NCBI RefSeq assembly: GCF_036014015.1
Contig: NZ_CP107905.1
Span: 6,076,001 to 6,140,000, forward strand
Direction: 5' to 3'
From: Streptomyces sp. NBC_00457
GTDB taxonomy: Bacteria; Actinomycetota; Actinomycetes; Streptomycetales; Streptomycetaceae
DNA length: 64,000 bases
The notes under the pieces are model-generated. The model searched no databases, was not told the origin of the DNA, and saw only the letters and a list, made by a program, of their open reading frames with translations. Of this stretch, positions 42,411 to 51,181 are shown one piece after another; the first letter of the stretch is position 1; every line of letters starts with the position of its first letter. Both the position numbers and the translations under genes were made by a program.

Positions 42411-43319
42411 ATGGGGAACTTCTTGGCAGGCAAGGTCGTCGCCGTGACCGGCGCCGGACGGGGCATCGGGCGGGCGGTCGCGCTCGCGGCGGCCGCCGAG
42501 GGAGCGAAGGTCGTGGTCAACGACTACGGCGTGGCGATCGACGGTGCTTCCCCGACCAGCGAGGTCGCCGAAGCCGTCGTCAAGGAGATCGAGGCGGCGG
42601 GCGGTGATGCGGTCGCCGTGGCCGACGACGTCGCCACGATGGCGGGCGGGCAGCGCGTGGTCGACACGGCGCTGGAATCGTACGGCCGGCTCGACGGTGT
42701 GGTCTGCGTGGCCGGGATTCTGCGTGAGCGGATGCTGTTCAACATGACCGAGGAGGAGTGGGACCCGGTCGTGGCCACGCATCTCAAGGGCACGTTCACG
42801 GTGTTCCGGGCGGCGTCCGCGGTGATGCGGAAGCAGCGGGCCGGGACGCTGATCGGCTTCACCAGCGGCAACCATCAGGGGTCCGTGTCGCAGGCCAACT
42901 ACAGCGCCGCGAAGGGCGGGATCATCTCGCTGGTGCGGAGCGCCGCGCTGGGGTTGCACAAGTACGGAGTGAGCGCCAATGCGGTGGCGCCGGTCGCTCG
43001 TACGCGGATGTCGGCGAACGTGCCGATGGAGCTGGCGGAGATCGGGGAGCCGGAGGATGTGGCGGCGCTGGTGGTCTACCTGCTGTCGGATCGGGCTCAG
43101 GGAGTGACCGGGCAGGTGTACACGATCGCCGGGCCGAAGATCGCGGTGTGGGCGCAGCCGAGGGAACTGCGTTCGGCTTATGCGGAGGGTTCTTGGACGC
43201 CGGAGCGGATTGCGGAGTTTTTGCCGGGGTCGGTGGGGGTGGATCCGATGCCGATGCTCTCCGAGGTGGCGGGGATGGAGAGGGCGGCGGTTTCTGGGGT
43301 GCGGCCTAACGCCCAGTAG
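42411..43319 (+). CDS. short-chain dehydrogenase/reductase
   Basis: A 302-residue SDR with TGAGRGIGRAV (TGxxxGxG) for NAD(P), the Ser at SGNHQGSVSQANYSAAKGG and the Tyr-x3-Lys (YSAAK). N-terminal Asp37-like VVVNDYG suggests NAD preference. Probable function: oxidation of a hydroxyl in the pathway with the downstream acyl-CoA dehydrogenase and alcohol dehydrogenase. The chain is slightly longer than the ~250 residues typical, with a C-terminal extension. ATG at 42411, 23 bp after operator B. Confidence 0.88.
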   Translation: MGNFLAGKVVAVTGAGRGIGRAVALAAAAEGAKVVVNDYGVAIDGASPTSEVAEAVVKEIEAAGGDAVAVADDVATMAGGQRVVDTALESYGRLDGVVCVAGILRERMLFNMTEEEWDPVVATHLKGTFTVFRAASAVMRKQRAGTLIGFTSGNHQGSVSQANYSAAKGGIISLVRSAALGLHKYGVSANAVAPVARTRMSANVPMELAEIGEPEDVAALVVYLLSDRAQGVTGQVYTIAGPKIAVWAQPRELRSAYAEGSWTPERIAEFLPGSVGVDPMPMLSEVAGMERAAVSGVRPNAQ

Positions 43320-43340
43320 CTCGGGGGGTGTTCTTTGTTT

Positions 43341-43397
43341 GGCGGCTGCGGGTTGGTTGTGGCTTGTCGCGCAGTTCCCCGCGCCCCTAAAGGGGCG
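43341..43397. repeat. REP-like intergenic repeat, copy 6
   Basis: The 22-bp core at 43367-43388 preceded by a GCTGCGGGTTGGTTGTGG tail. Sits between the SDR and acyl-CoA dehydrogenase genes. Confidence 0.85.
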
Positions 43398-43432
43398 CTC
43401 TTGTTGGCCGGTGATTTTTAGGGAGGCCCCTC

Positions 43433-44584
43433 ATGGACTTCGGGTTTGCGGCTGAGGATGAAGCGTTTCGGGTGGAGGCGCGGGCGTGGCTCGATGGGCA
43501 TGCCGGGAGGGTGCGGGATCGGCGTAGTTGGGAGCGGGTCCTCGGGGAGGCTGGGTGGATTGGGCTTTCGTGGGGGGAAACCGGGTATGGCAATCGGTCG
43601 GCCACGCTTACTCAGCAGGTTGCCTGGGCGGAGGAGTATGCGCGTTCTGGGGCGCCACCGCGGTCGGGGCATATCGGGGAGAATTTGCTTGCCCCGACTC
43701 TGATTGCTCATGGCACCGATGAGCAGAAGGGGCGCTTTCTGCCGGCGGTTGCCGCGGGGGAGGAGCTGTGGTGTCAGGGGTACAGCGAGCCTGGCGCGGG
43801 GTCGGATCTGGCGGGGATACGGACCGTGGCGACGCGGGAGTCGCAGGGGACGTATCGCATTACCGGGCAGAAGATCTGGACGTCGCTCGCGCATGAGGCG
43901 GACTGGTGTTTTGTGTTGGCGCGGACGGATGTGGATTCCCGTCGTCATCGGGGGCTGAGTTTTCTGCTGGTGCCGATGGATCAGCCGGATCACATCGATG
44001 TGCGGCCGATTCGGCAGATGACCGGCACCAGTGACTTCAATGAGGTCTTCTTCGACGGGGCGCACGCGCGCGTGGAGCATGTCGTCGGGGGTGAGGGCAA
44101 TGGCTGGCGGGTGGCGATGAGCCTGCTCGGCTTCGAGCGCGGTGTTTCCACCCTTGCCCAGCAGATCGGCTTCGCGCGGGAGTTGGAGCGGATCGTGGGG
44201 ACGGCCGTGGAGACGGGGGCGGTCGGTGATCCGGTCGTACGGGATCGGCTGGTGCGGCAGTGGGCGGAGCTGCGGGTGATGCGGTGGAACGCCCTGCGGA
44301 CGCTGGGGAGTTCGGGTGATGCGGGGGCGCCCAGTGTGGCCAAGCTGCTGTGGGCCGGTTGGCATCAGCGGCTCGGGGAGCTGGCCATGCAGGTGCGGGG
44401 GGCGCGGGCGGGCGTGGGACCCGCGGACTGGTCGGCCTCGGCGCCGTACGAACTCGACGAGGCGCAGCATCTGTTCCTGTTCTCGCGGGCCGACACCATC
44501 TACGGCGGCTCGGACCAGGTTCAGCGCACGATCATCGCCGAGCGGGTGCTCGGGCTGCCGAGGGAACCCAAGGGGGTTGTGTGA
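43433..44584 (+). CDS. acyl-CoA dehydrogenase
   Basis: A 383-residue acyl-CoA dehydrogenase with all three domains, FAD motif WCQGYSEPGAGSDLAGIRT and a C-terminal YGGSDQVQRTIIAERVLGLP. Codon use is less GC-rich at third positions than its neighbours (many GGT, GTT, TTT codons), suggesting more recent arrival. Good AGGGAGG ribosome site before the ATG. Its TGA shares a base with the downstream ATG (TGATG). Confidence 0.88.
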   Translation: MDFGFAAEDEAFRVEARAWLDGHAGRVRDRRSWERVLGEAGWIGLSWGETGYGNRSATLTQQVAWAEEYARSGAPPRSGHIGENLLAPTLIAHGTDEQKGRFLPAVAAGEELWCQGYSEPGAGSDLAGIRTVATRESQGTYRITGQKIWTSLAHEADWCFVLARTDVDSRRHRGLSFLLVPMDQPDHIDVRPIRQMTGTSDFNEVFFDGAHARVEHVVGGEGNGWRVAMSLLGFERGVSTLAQQIGFARELERIVGTAVETGAVGDPVVRDRLVRQWAELRVMRWNALRTLGSSGDAGAPSVAKLLWAGWHQRLGELAMQVRGARAGVGPADWSASAPYELDEAQHLFLFSRADTIYGGSDQVQRTIIAERVLGLPREPKGVV

Positions 44585-45633
44585 TGCGCGGCGTGGTGTT
44601 CGACGGGAAGCGGGTCGAGGTCGCGAACGACCTGGAGGTGCGGGATCCGGGGCCGGGTGAGGTGCTGGTGTCGATCTCGGCGGCGGGGCTGTGCCACAGC
44701 GATCTGTCCGTGGTGGACGGCACCATTCCGTTCCCTGTTCCCGTAGTGCTGGGGCATGAGGGGGCCGGGGTGGTGGAGGCCGTGGGGGCGGGGGTCACGC
44801 ATGTGGCGGCCGGTGACCATGTCGCCCTGTCCACGCTGGCCAACTGCGGTACCTGCGCGGAGTGCGACCGGGGGCGGCCGACGATGTGCCGGCAGGCGAT
44901 CGGGCGGCCCGGGCAGCCGTTCGTCCGCGGGGGGCGGCCCGTCTTCCAGTTCGCGTCCAACTCCGCGTTCGCCGAGCGGACCGTGGTCAAGGCCGTGCAG
45001 GTCGTGCGGATCCCGAAGGACATTCCCCTGCCCTCCGCCGCGCTCATCGGGTGCGGGGTGCTGACGGGCGTCGGCGCCGTACTCAACCGGGCGAAGGTGG
45101 ACCGCGGGGACAGCGTGCTCGTCATCGGTACGGGAGGCATCGGGCTCAACGTCCTTCAGGGGGCGCGGATCGCGGGTGCGCTGCGGATCGTCGCCGTCGA
45201 TGCCAATCCGGCGAAGGAGGCGGTGGCGCGGCAGTTCGGGGCTACCGACTTTCTGACCTCGACGGACGGCGTGCGGGAGCTGCTGCCGACAGGGGCGGAC
45301 CATGCCTTCGAGTGCGTGGGGCGCGTCGAGTTGATCCGTGCGGCCGTCGATCTGCTCGACCGGCATGGGCAGGCGATCCTGCTGGGGGTGCCGCCGGCCG
45401 GCGCCGAGGCCTCCTTCGTCGTGTCCTCGATGTATCTGGACAAGTCGATCCTGGGGTGCCGGTACGGGTCGTCGCGCCCGCAGCGGGACATCGCGCTGTA
45501 CGCCGAGCTGTACCGCAACGGGCGGCTGCTGCTGGACGAGTTGGTGACGCAGACGTATCCGGTCGAGGAGTTCGAGCGGGCGGCGGCGGATGCGGAGGCG
45601 GGGAAGGTGGCTCGCGGGGTGCTCACGTTCTGA
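44584..45633 (+). CDS. zinc-dependent alcohol dehydrogenase (MDR)
   Basis: A 349-residue medium-chain dehydrogenase. Catalytic zinc: GLCHSD (Cys), LGHEGAG (His) and the Cys/Glu later; structural zinc from CGTCAECDRGRPTMC (four cysteines). NAD-binding GTGGIGLNVLQGARI. ATG at 44584 overlaps the previous stop, so it is coupled to the acyl-CoA dehydrogenase. It likely interconverts an alcohol and aldehyde in the same pathway. Confidence 0.9.
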   Translation: MRGVVFDGKRVEVANDLEVRDPGPGEVLVSISAAGLCHSDLSVVDGTIPFPVPVVLGHEGAGVVEAVGAGVTHVAAGDHVALSTLANCGTCAECDRGRPTMCRQAIGRPGQPFVRGGRPVFQFASNSAFAERTVVKAVQVVRIPKDIPLPSAALIGCGVLTGVGAVLNRAKVDRGDSVLVIGTGGIGLNVLQGARIAGALRIVAVDANPAKEAVARQFGATDFLTSTDGVRELLPTGADHAFECVGRVELIRAAVDLLDRHGQAILLGVPPAGAEASFVVSSMYLDKSILGCRYGSSRPQRDIALYAELYRNGRLLLDELVTQTYPVEEFERAAADAEAGKVARGVLTF

Positions 45634-45729
45634 GTCATTCGGTGCTTGGTCGGCGCTGTCCTCGCGGAGTTGTCCACAGGCCCGGAAATCGGCTGCCGCG
45701 TTGTCAGTGCCGCCGCCTACCTTCGACTC

Positions 45730-46983
45730 ATGACCTACCGCGATGTCGCCTCCAAGCAGGTCCTGATCTGGGCCTGCACCGCCGTCGGCTCCCGTATGCC
45801 GGTCGCCATGGCGCCGTTGGCGCTGGTGTTCCTGGTGCGGGAGCGGCCCGGCGGCTACACGCTGGGCGCGGCGCTCGCGGCGGCCTATGTGATCGGCGAG
45901 ATCATCGGGGCGCCGGTCCTCGGGATGCGGCTGGATCCGGCGCGCGGCCGGCGGCATCTGGCCGTGGGACTCGCGGGCGGGGCGGTGGGGTTCGCGGGGC
46001 TCGGGGTGCTGGCCGGTGCGCATCCTGTCGTGCTGGGGGCGTTCGCGTTTCTGGCCGGTGCCGCTCCGGCGGCCGTCGCGGGCGGTCAGCGTGCGCTGTT
46101 GACCTCGCTGGTTCCGGAACGTGCCGTGACGCAGGCGCTGTCGGCCGAGTCGATGCTGATGTCCGGTGTGTGGGCCGTCTCCCCGGTCGCGGTGGCCGGC
46201 CTCGCCCTCGGGGTGGCGCCTCGGATACCGCTGCTCCTCGGGGCCGCCCTGATGGCGTCGTCGACAGCGGGCCACTGGCTGCTTCCGGCGGGCTGGGCCA
46301 AGGGGGATCAGGACGGGGAGGCGGGCCGGGGGATGCTCCGCGTGCTGATACGCGCCTGGCCGGTGTACGTCACGGGCGCGGCCAGCCTCACCCTGCTCGG
46401 CCTGGCCGAACTCACCCTGCCCGCCCTGCTGGAGCAGCGCGGCATCGGCGTGGGCTGGTCCGGCCCGATGCTGGCGGGACTCGCGGTGGGGGCGGGGATC
46501 GGGGCGTTCGTGTACGGCGTGCGGTCGTGGCCGGGGCGGCTTCGTATGCGCAGTGTGGTGCTGATGTGTGGCATGTCGGCCTTCGTGAGCCTCGCCGCGC
46601 TGATACCGGGCGCGGCCGGGATCGCGATCGCCCTCGCCCTGGCGGGCACGCTCCAGTCGGGTGCGCTCATCACCCGCAACCTGTCCCTGCGCGAGGCCCT
46701 GCCGCCGGGCGCGCTGGCGGCCGGCTACTCGGTGATGTACGCCGCCGCGGGCGCGGGCTATGCGGCGACGGGTTCTCTCGCCGGTGGCCTGCTCCAGGTG
46801 GTGGCGCCGTCCACGGCCATGCTGGCCGGTGTGGTGCTTACCCTGCTGCTGACGGCGCTCGGCTGGTGGGGAGAGGCCCGCCGGGACGGCTCACGTGCGG
46901 CAGGGGACCTGGACGTCGGCGTTGTTCCCGGCGCGGAAGGTGCGCCGATAGCTGGTGGGTGTGACGCCGAGCGCCGCCTGTAG
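45730..46983 (+). CDS. MFS transporter
   Basis: A 417-residue major-facilitator protein with about twelve hydrophobic segments and the usual loop after helix 2 (GMRLDPARGRRHLAVG). Possibly a small-molecule exporter. Its 3' end overlaps the convergent AraC-type regulator by 93 bp. ATG at 45730; a poor Shine-Dalgarno site. Confidence 0.82.
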   Translation: MTYRDVASKQVLIWACTAVGSRMPVAMAPLALVFLVRERPGGYTLGAALAAAYVIGEIIGAPVLGMRLDPARGRRHLAVGLAGGAVGFAGLGVLAGAHPVVLGAFAFLAGAAPAAVAGGQRALLTSLVPERAVTQALSAESMLMSGVWAVSPVAVAGLALGVAPRIPLLLGAALMASSTAGHWLLPAGWAKGDQDGEAGRGMLRVLIRAWPVYVTGAASLTLLGLAELTLPALLEQRGIGVGWSGPMLAGLAVGAGIGAFVYGVRSWPGRLRMRSVVLMCGMSAFVSLAALIPGAAGIAIALALAGTLQSGALITRNLSLREALPPGALAAGYSVMYAAAGAGYAATGSLAGGLLQVVAPSTAMLAGVVLTLLLTALGWWGEARRDGSRAAGDLDVGVVPGAEGAPIAGGCDAERRL

Positions 46984-47952
46984 GTGCTGCCGCATCGACT
47001 GGGCCGTGCCGAAGCCGGCGTCCCGGGCGACCTGGTCGACGGAGAGATCGGTGGACTCCAGGAGGTGGCGGGCGCGTTCCACCCGCTGCTGGGTGAGCCA
47101 TTGGCCGGGGCTGACGCCGACCTCCTCGCGGAAGCGGCGCGTGAAGGTCCGTACGGACATGGCCTCCTGCTCCGCCATGTCGCGCAGCTGGATCGGCTCG
47201 TGGAGGCGGCCCAGGGCCCAGGCACGGGCGGTGGTCGTGGTCGCCTGCTGCGGGTCGGGGACCGGGCGGTGGATGTACTGCGCCTGGCCGCCGTCGCGGT
47301 GGGGCGGTACGACCGTGCGGCGGGCCACGTCGTTGGCGATCGCCGTGCCGTGGTCACGGCGGACCATGTGCAGGCACAGGTCGATCCCGGCGGCGACGCC
47401 CGCCGAGGTCAGCACGTCGCCGTCGTCGATGAACAGCACGTCCGCGTCGACCTTGATCCTCGGGAACAGCCGCTGGAAGCGCTCGGCGTCGGACCAGTGC
47501 GTGGTGGCCGGGCGGCCCTCGAGCAGGCCGGCGGCGGCGAGGACATAGACGCCGGTGCAGATGGAGGCGATCCGGGTGCCGGGGCGGATGCGGGCGAGCG
47601 CGGCGGCCAGTTCGTCGGTCAGCACACCCTCGTCGAAGACCGGGCCGAGCTCGTACGACGCCGGGACGATCACGGTGTCGGCGGTGGCCAGCGCCTGAGG
47701 GCCGTGTTCGACGTGGATGGAGAAGTCGGCGTCGGTCTGGACCGGGCCCGGCGGCCGGACCGAGCAGGTGACGACCTCGTACAGATACCGCCCCTCGGCG
47801 TCCTTGGGGCGCCCGAAGATCCGGTGCGGGATGCCCAGCTCGAACGGGAGCAGCCCGTCCAGGGCGAGGACGACGACGCGGTGCGGGCGGAACTCCGAGT
47901 CACGCGCGTGGCGTTGACTCGAGCTCAGGTGCTCCGGCTCACGCACGCTCAT
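46891..47952 (-). CDS. GlxA-type AraC-family transcriptional regulator (DJ-1/PfpI domain)
   Basis: A 353-residue regulator: residues about 25-190 are a DJ-1/PfpI amidotransferase-like domain (VVVLALDGLLPFELGIP, SICTGVYVLAAAGLLEG with Cys nucleophile-like position), followed by an AraC HTH pair (MSVRTFTRRFREEVGVSPGQWLTQQRVERARHLLESTDLSVDQVARDAGF). These proteins control adjacent transporter or catabolic genes; here MFS genes flank it. I chose the ATG at 47952 (MSVREPEHL); an ATG five codons upstream exists. The 3' end lies inside the MFS gene. Confidence 0.88.
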   Translation of the reverse strand: MSVREPEHLSSSQRHARDSEFRPHRVVVLALDGLLPFELGIPHRIFGRPKDAEGRYLYEVVTCSVRPPGPVQTDADFSIHVEHGPQALATADTVIVPASYELGPVFDEGVLTDELAAALARIRPGTRIASICTGVYVLAAAGLLEGRPATTHWSDAERFQRLFPRIKVDADVLFIDDGDVLTSAGVAAGIDLCLHMVRRDHGTAIANDVARRTVVPPHRDGGQAQYIHRPVPDPQQATTTTARAWALGRLHEPIQLRDMAEQEAMSVRTFTRRFREEVGVSPGQWLTQQRVERARHLLESTDLSVDQVARDAGFGTAQSMRQHLQAALGVTPTSYRRTFRAGNNADVQVPCRT

Positions 47953-48069
47953 GGCGTTCACCCTCACTCGCGCTCATGACGTTCCGGCTCATGCTCATGG
48001 CCCGATCCTAACGAATGCTGTCCTTCGGGCCAATGGATCTGTGGGCGCACAGGCCCGAAGCTCGTTGTC

Positions 48070-49401
48070 GTGACGCAGACAACCGAAGCCACCGCCGCCG
48101 ACCGGACCCCGCACAAGCCGCGCCGTACCCGCATCCATCGCGCTTGGTTCGTCGCCGCCGTCGCCTTCGTGACGATCCTCGGCGCCGCCGCCTTCCGCTC
48201 CCTGCCGGGGCTGCTCATCGACCCGCTGCACCAGGAGTTCGGCTGGTCACGCGGCACGATCGCCGCCGCCGTCTCGATCAACCTCGCCCTGTACGGACTG
48301 ACCGCACCCTTCGCCGCCGCCCTGATGGACCGCTTCGGCATCCGGCGCGTGGTCGCGGCGGCGCTCACCGTGATCGCGATCGGCTCCGGCCTGACGGTGT
48401 GGATGACGGCGGCCTGGCAACTGCTGCTGTGCTGGGGCCTGTTGGTGGGCCTCGGTACCGGTTCGATGGCGCTGGCCTTCGCCGCGACGGTCACCAACCG
48501 CTGGTTCACCGAACGGCGCGGCCTGGTCACCGGCATCCTCACCGCCGCGTCGGCCTCCGGCCAGCTGATCTTCCTGCCCGTGCTGGCCCTGATGGTCGAC
48601 GCCGGCCACTGGCGCGCGGGCGCCGTCACGGTCGCCCTCACCGCCCTCGCGGTCGTCCCCTTCGTCTGGCTGCTGCTGCGCGACCACCCGGCCGACGTGG
48701 GCCTGAAGCCGTACGGCGCGAAGGAGTTCGTACCGAAGCCGGACCCGGTGCCGGGCGCCGCGCGCCGCGCCGTGACCGTCCTCTTCAAGGCCGCCCGCAC
48801 CGGCCCCTTCTGGCTGCTCGCCGGCACCTTCGCGATCTGCGGCGCCTCCACCAACGGCCTGATCCAGACCCACTTCATACCCGCCGCCCACGACGAGCAC
48901 ATGCCCATCCCGGCGGCGGCCTCGCTGCTCGCGGTCATCGGCGTGTTCGACGTGGTCGGCACCATCGCCTCCGGCTGGTTCACCGACCGCTACGAACCGC
49001 GCCGGCTGCTCGCCGTCTACTACGCGCTGCGCGGCATCTCGCTGCTGTTCCTGCCCATACTGCTGGCGCCCAGCGTCCATCCGCCGATGATCTTCTTCAT
49101 CGTCTTCTACGGCCTCGACTGGGTCGCCACCGTCCCGCCCACCGTGGCCCTGTGCCGCGAGCAGTACGGCGACGACAGCGCGATCGTCTTCGGCTGGGTC
49201 CTCGCCTCCCACCAGGTCGGCGCCGCCCTGGTCGCCTTCATCGGCGGCGTCGTACGCGATGTCTCCGGCTCGTACGACATGGTCTGGTACGCGTCGGGCG
49301 CGCTGTGCGCGGCGGCGGCGCTGATGGCGCTGGTGATCCGGCGGCGGCCGGTCACACCGGCGGCAGAACCTGCGGCCGTGGGCCAATCTTTGCCGACCTA
49401 G
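48070..49401 (+). CDS. MFS transporter (OFA/monocarboxylate-like)
   Basis: A 443-residue major-facilitator protein with twelve helices; first helix FRSLPGLLIDPLHQEFGW and the LMDRFGIRRVV signature, with a second-half MFS motif FTDRYEPRRLL. It is near the oxalate/formate antiporter and MCT-type branches. GTG start at 48070, divergent from the AraC regulator, whose binding likely controls it. Substrate unknown. Confidence 0.85.
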   Translation: MTQTTEATAADRTPHKPRRTRIHRAWFVAAVAFVTILGAAAFRSLPGLLIDPLHQEFGWSRGTIAAAVSINLALYGLTAPFAAALMDRFGIRRVVAAALTVIAIGSGLTVWMTAAWQLLLCWGLLVGLGTGSMALAFAATVTNRWFTERRGLVTGILTAASASGQLIFLPVLALMVDAGHWRAGAVTVALTALAVVPFVWLLLRDHPADVGLKPYGAKEFVPKPDPVPGAARRAVTVLFKAARTGPFWLLAGTFAICGASTNGLIQTHFIPAAHDEHMPIPAAASLLAVIGVFDVVGTIASGWFTDRYEPRRLLAVYYALRGISLLFLPILLAPSVHPPMIFFIVFYGLDWVATVPPTVALCREQYGDDSAIVFGWVLASHQVGAALVAFIGGVVRDVSGSYDMVWYASGALCAAAALMALVIRRRPVTPAAEPAAVGQSLPT

Positions 49402-49437
49402 GGCGGTGTCTCCCTACGGCTGATCCGCAGCTATGTC

Positions 49438-50967
49438 CTACGGCAGGAACCCACTCGGCATGGCCCGGCCATACAACTCGTCCAAGCCGATCAACAGCAC
49501 CCCACCCCGTGCCGCCTCGGCCCGCAGGGCCTCGCTGAAACCCGCCGCGCTGAAACAGGCCAACCCGCAGTGCGAGGTGTCCATGCCGCGCCCGGCGAGC
49601 AATTCCCGTGCCCGTGACAGACGCTCGAGGTGGGGGACTCCCATGACCGTGCCCCACTTCGCCTCGCCGAGCAGGGCGACCGACGGGCGGTTTCCGCCGG
49701 ACCCCTGTTCGACCACGGCCACATCGACCTGGATCTGCCGGCGCTCTTTCGGATCGGTCACGATGCCGTTGCCCACCTCGCCCAGCGAGGTGCTGAGCAG
49801 GGTTCGACCGGGCCCCAACACATACTCACGGCACATCGCCTCGAAGTGCGGACCGGCCACTTGCGCCGCGAAACGTTGTCCTGCCTGGGCCCAAACCTCG
49901 GTGGCCTGGCCCCCTTCCAGTCGGGCCCAAGCCGGGCGCATGACCGCCTCATAGAAGTTGATCAGAGGCTCGGTGATGCGGTACTGGGATTTCCCGGCTC
50001 GGAAGACGTCTGCCTCCCGGACCAGGAGATGGCTGTCCTCCAGGACATTGAGTGGGTGCGAGATGTCGACGGACTTGCGGCCGATGTATCCCGCGATGCC
50101 TCCGCGCGTGGTGTTGCCCTGCGCCACGGCGGCGAGCACTGAGTGGTACAACGCGGTGTCCCGGATGTCGGCTTCCTCGGCGAGCAGGTAACGAGCCTCC
50201 CGGAAGAGGGGACTGAACGGCGAGAGGACCGTGCGGCAGATCCATTCGTCGAAGCCCTCCAGATCGGCGGGGACGTCGTCCGCCAGGAACTGACGGCGGT
50301 ACGCGGGCGTACCGCCGAGAACCGCATGCAGTCGGGCAGCGAGTGCCGGGTCGGCAGCAACGCCCCAGAAGTCCGCCGCCGCCCGGTATCCGAAGGGACG
50401 TACGACGAGTTCCAGTTGGGCCCTGCCACGCAGGGGTGCGCTGCTGGCCAGCAGCCCGCCCATGACGGACATCGCCGAGCCGCACAGCAGCAGCCGCATG
50501 CGGCTCTCCTCAACCTGGCCCCGGTCGATCGCGCGCTGGATCAGTGAGGGAAGTTCCGGAGCCGCCCGCACCAGATACGGGAACTCGTCGATGACCACGA
50601 GAAACGCGGTTTCCGGCGCCGGACCGCCAGGCGTCCTGGGGCCGGATGCCGCGAGCCCGAAGAGGTACGAGACCGCGTCGTCCCAGGTGGCGAAGGAGAA
50701 AGCCACTGGAGAACCCACATGTGCGGCCAGGGCGGCGCTGAACTGCCGAAGGGACTCCGCCTCGGTGGCGTCCGTGGCCCCGAAGTAGAACCCGCCGCAC
50801 TGCTCGACGAGTGCTCGCAGTAGGTATGTCTTTCCCATACGCCGCCTGCCGCTGAGGACTCCGAGCGCGGCGTGCGGCAGGGGCCGGTCGACAAAGGCGG
50901 TGAGCGCGTCCCACTCAGGGCCTCGGTCGAAAATGCGTGACGGCTTGATCGGCCTTGGCTGCTGCAT
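49438..50967 (-). CDS. ATP-binding protein (AAA; archaeal-type ATPase/DUF234 nuclease-like)
   Basis: A 509-residue protein with Walker A SGRRRMGKTYLL, Walker B AFLVVIDEFPYLV and the sensor region, followed by a winged-helix segment (ALYHSVLAAVAQGNTTRGGIAGYIGRKS) and a C-terminal DUF234-like restriction-endonuclease fold (EAKWGTVMG). The family, common in archaea and bacteria, is often mobile or defence-associated; its function is not established. Start at 50967 (MQQPRPIKPSR) with GAGGG upstream. AT-richer promoter zone follows. Confidence 0.8.
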   Translation of the reverse strand: MQQPRPIKPSRIFDRGPEWDALTAFVDRPLPHAALGVLSGRRRMGKTYLLRALVEQCGGFYFGATDATEAESLRQFSAALAAHVGSPVAFSFATWDDAVSYLFGLAASGPRTPGGPAPETAFLVVIDEFPYLVRAAPELPSLIQRAIDRGQVEESRMRLLLCGSAMSVMGGLLASSAPLRGRAQLELVVRPFGYRAAADFWGVAADPALAARLHAVLGGTPAYRRQFLADDVPADLEGFDEWICRTVLSPFSPLFREARYLLAEEADIRDTALYHSVLAAVAQGNTTRGGIAGYIGRKSVDISHPLNVLEDSHLLVREADVFRAGKSQYRITEPLINFYEAVMRPAWARLEGGQATEVWAQAGQRFAAQVAGPHFEAMCREYVLGPGRTLLSTSLGEVGNGIVTDPKERRQIQVDVAVVEQGSGGNRPSVALLGEAKWGTVMGVPHLERLSRARELLAGRGMDTSHCGLACFSAAGFSEALRAEAARGGVLLIGLDELYGRAMPSGFLP

Positions 50968-51004
50968 GATCGCCCTCGGCAATCCTTGTTAGGAACACAC
51001 TTCT

Positions 51005-51019
51005 AAGGAGTATATTCCT
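51005..51019. promoter_or_regulatory. AT-rich promoter/palindrome AGGAGTATATTCCT
   Basis: An imperfect palindrome containing TATACT on the minus strand (51009-51014) with TTCTGA 19 bp upstream, placed 42 bp before the ATPase start. Strikingly AT-rich for this genome. Confidence 0.45.
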
Positions 51020-51181
51020 CGCGGCTCATCCGCTCAGAAAGCGGCGCCCTCCCGGGGCCTCCCGGACGACACCGGCTGTCTGGGCAACCCTCGCCGACGG
51101 GAACTGGTCCGACTACTTAGCAACGCGACGGGCCGGCCCGTAGGGCTGGGCAGTTGAGCAGGGCAGTGTTCCGAGTCTGCG

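Noticed and set aside
46891..46983. Treating the last part of the MFS gene as an assembly artefact
   Set aside because: Both frames have normal codon patterns; no reason to remove either, so I report it as an overlap.
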